This document shows positions 52,505-53,583 of a stretch of 53,583 nucleotides of DNA, piece after piece (positions within the stretch are counted from its first letter, which is position 1; the number at the start of each line of letters is the position of its first letter). The stretch is from positions 1 to 53,583 of the forward strand of contig CALAGD010000077.1 of assembly GCA_937891425.1 (NCBI GenBank), in the 5' to 3' direction. This DNA is from an uncultured Pigmentiphaga sp. (lineage in GTDB: Bacteria > Pseudomonadota > Gammaproteobacteria > Burkholderiales > Burkholderiaceae_B). A model generated the notes under the pieces. It was given only the letters and a program-made list of their open reading frames with translations. It ran no database searches and was not told the DNA's origin. The translations under genes were made by a program, and so were the position numbers.

Positions 52505-52807
52505 GTCCGCTGTCTTGTGTGGCGCAGCATACGCATGCAGTGTCTGACCGTCACGGATTCCACCGCTGAGAACCAGCCTTGCATGAGGCGCCGAGCCGCG
52601 TACCGTCCCGTTTCACCCTGCGGGTAACGCAAGCATATCAGGGCATCGGATCCGCACCTTCGGGTGCGGCGCGAGATCTGTCTTTCGCGCCGCACCAAGA
52701 GCGGAATTAGAAAATGCTTTAAAATAATATGTTTGCGCTCAGCACACGGGGTATCCCGGTTTTTCGTTGATGCGTCCACCTTTTTCTCGCTTTTTTTGGG
52801 GGGTGCG
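52505..52807 (+). promoter_or_regulatory. Structured leader between valS and the speD-speE fusion
   Basis: This 303-bp gap holds several signals. Hairpin 1 is CCGCACC-TTCG-GGTGCGG (52652-52669). Hairpin 2 is GGTGCGGCGCGA (52663-52674) with TCGCGCCGCACC (52685-52696), a perfect 12-bp stem. The two share 52663-52669 and so cannot form together. An AT-rich stretch contains TAAAAT (52720-52725). CGGG-GTAT-CCCG followed by GTTTTT (52747-52764) is a weak terminator-like hairpin. AGCCTTGCAT (52575-52584) is complementary to the start codon region of the next gene. A T-tract then a run of six G's precede the ATG. It may include a valS terminator, an attenuator, or both. Confidence 0.5.
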
Positions 52808-53583
52808 ATGCAAGGCTTGCATCTAACCGGCGATCTCTATGGCTGCAACTGCCATAGCGCCTTGTTAACTGATTTGAAAACGCTGGTCGAAGCGTGCCGT
52901 CAGGCGACGATCGACTCTGGTCTGACGATAGTCGACGAGAAGTTCTATCCCTTTCCGGAAACCGACGGTCAGCCCGGCGGCATCACCGGTACCTTGTTGC
53001 TTGCCGAATCACATCTGGCCATCCACACATGGCCCGAGCGCCGTGGCGTCACTCTCGACGTCTACGTCTGCAACTACATGCAGGACAACTCCCGCAAGGC
53101 ACAGCAACTTTTCGACACCTTACTGGCCCAGTTCAGGCCCGAATCCTGGCAGGGCGAGCGCATCATGCGCGGCGATTTGTCGAAGGCACAAGCCGAGTCA
53201 AATTCGCTGCTGCTGGAATGGAGCAATCCGAACACGGCTTACGGTACCCGTTCGCGGCGAGTCCTCGAAGAACTGCAGTCAGACTACCAGCGTATCGACG
53301 TACACGATACACCGCAGTTCGGCCGGCTGTTCCGGCTCGACGGACGCTTCATGACGTCCGAGAAAGACGAGTTCATCTATCACGAATGCATGGTGCACCC
53401 TGCGGCCATGGCCCTTGCCGAACCCAGAACGGCGCTCGTCATCGGTGGCGGCGATGGTGGCTCCAGTGAAGAGCTGCTCAAGCATCCCAGCATGCAACGC
53501 GTGGTGATGGCGGAGCTCGATGGGGAAGTCGTCGAAGTAGCCAAACGGCATTTCCAGTCTATTAACCGGGGCGTATTCGACGA
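52808..53583 (+). CDS. AdoMet decarboxylase-spermidine synthase fusion (partial, 3' end outside window)
   Basis: An open frame from ATG 52808 to the window end (258 codons, no stop). Residues 1-115 are a bacterial-type S-adenosylmethionine decarboxylase: AESHLAIHTWPE contains Ser68, at which the chain should self-cleave to make the pyruvoyl cofactor, and Cys88 lies in VYVCNYM. From about residue 135 a spermidine synthase follows (YGTRSRRVLEEL, TSEKDEFIYHECMVHPA, VIGGGDGG for the nucleosyl substrate, AELDGEVVEVAKRHF). One polypeptide would thus make and use decarboxylated AdoMet in spermidine synthesis. Fusions of these enzymes are known. GGGGGG four bases before GCG-ATG is an unusual ribosome binding site. 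Confidence 0.9.
   Translation, partial: MQGLHLTGDLYGCNCHSALLTDLKTLVEACRQATIDSGLTIVDEKFYPFPETDGQPGGITGTLLLAESHLAIHTWPERRGVTLDVYVCNYMQDNSRKAQQLFDTLLAQFRPESWQGERIMRGDLSKAQAESNSLLLEWSNPNTAYGTRSRRVLEELQSDYQRIDVHDTPQFGRLFRLDGRFMTSEKDEFIYHECMVHPAAMALAEPRTALVIGGGDGGSSEELLKHPSMQRVVMAELDGEVVEVAKRHFQSINRGVFD

Overview
The window is a GC-rich chromosomal segment, densely packed and mostly in operons. The gene orders rplU-rpmA-obgE-proB, def-fmt-rsmB-DUF4390-ntrY-ntrX-trkA-trkH, birA-coaX(baf)-hldE2 and holC-valS, with a BirA that has no HTH domain and an orphan Bug/TctC receptor, point to a betaproteobacterium of the Burkholderiales, most probably Alcaligenaceae (Bordetella/Achromobacter/Pusillimonas-like). 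This placement comes from gene content and order; no search was run.

Layout. 0.1-8.2 kb: an AtoE-type short-chain fatty acid transporter, tRNA-Pro(CGG) with its own promoter and terminator, an esterase, a NadQ-like regulator, an EamA permease, ispB, and a divergent BCCT (choline/betaine) transporter lying between ispB and rplU. 8.2-14.1 kb: housekeeping genes rplU, rpmA, obgE, proB, rppH (opposite strand) and proS. 14.3-18.1 kb: a DUF2306 membrane protein, a LytS/LytR-type (AlgZ/AlgR-like) two-component pair, and dprA.

18.2-30.3 kb is the accessory, catabolic part. A LysR regulator diverges from an operon in the unusual order SdhB-like, two membrane anchors, class I hydro-lyase alpha and beta, SdhA-like flavoprotein, TSUP exporter. 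In the flavoprotein, the position that normally holds the FAD-linking histidine appears to be cysteine. Next to it is a sulfolactate-type cluster: on the minus strand suyA-suyB (sulfolactate sulfo-lyase) followed by a Bug/TctC receptor; on the plus strand a GntR/UTRA regulator and two hydroxyacid dehydrogenases resembling SlcC and ComC. As inferred, the two dehydrogenases interconvert the sulfolactate enantiomers through sulfopyruvate, SuyAB releases pyruvate and sulfite, and the TSUP protein may export the sulfite. Whether the SDH/hydro-lyase operon acts on ordinary C4 acids or on a substituted (possibly sulfonated) succinate is open, and is the most interesting question here.

30.5-40.5 kb: def, fmt, rsmB, a DUF4390 protein, ntrY, an ntrX lacking the AAA+ domain, trkA, trkH and a small glycine-zipper lipoprotein. 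40.5-45.4 kb (minus strand): a VanZ-domain protein and a Mla/MCE lipid-transport operon (STAS-MlaE permease, MlaF ATPase, MCE protein, PqiC-type lipoprotein). 45.5-53.6 kb: birA, coaX/baf, a tiny membrane protein, hldE2, holC, a Pro-rich protein, valS, and the 5' part of an AdoMet decarboxylase-spermidine synthase fusion cut by the window end. The fusion is preceded by a structured 303-bp leader with overlapping hairpins and a segment complementary to its start codon region.
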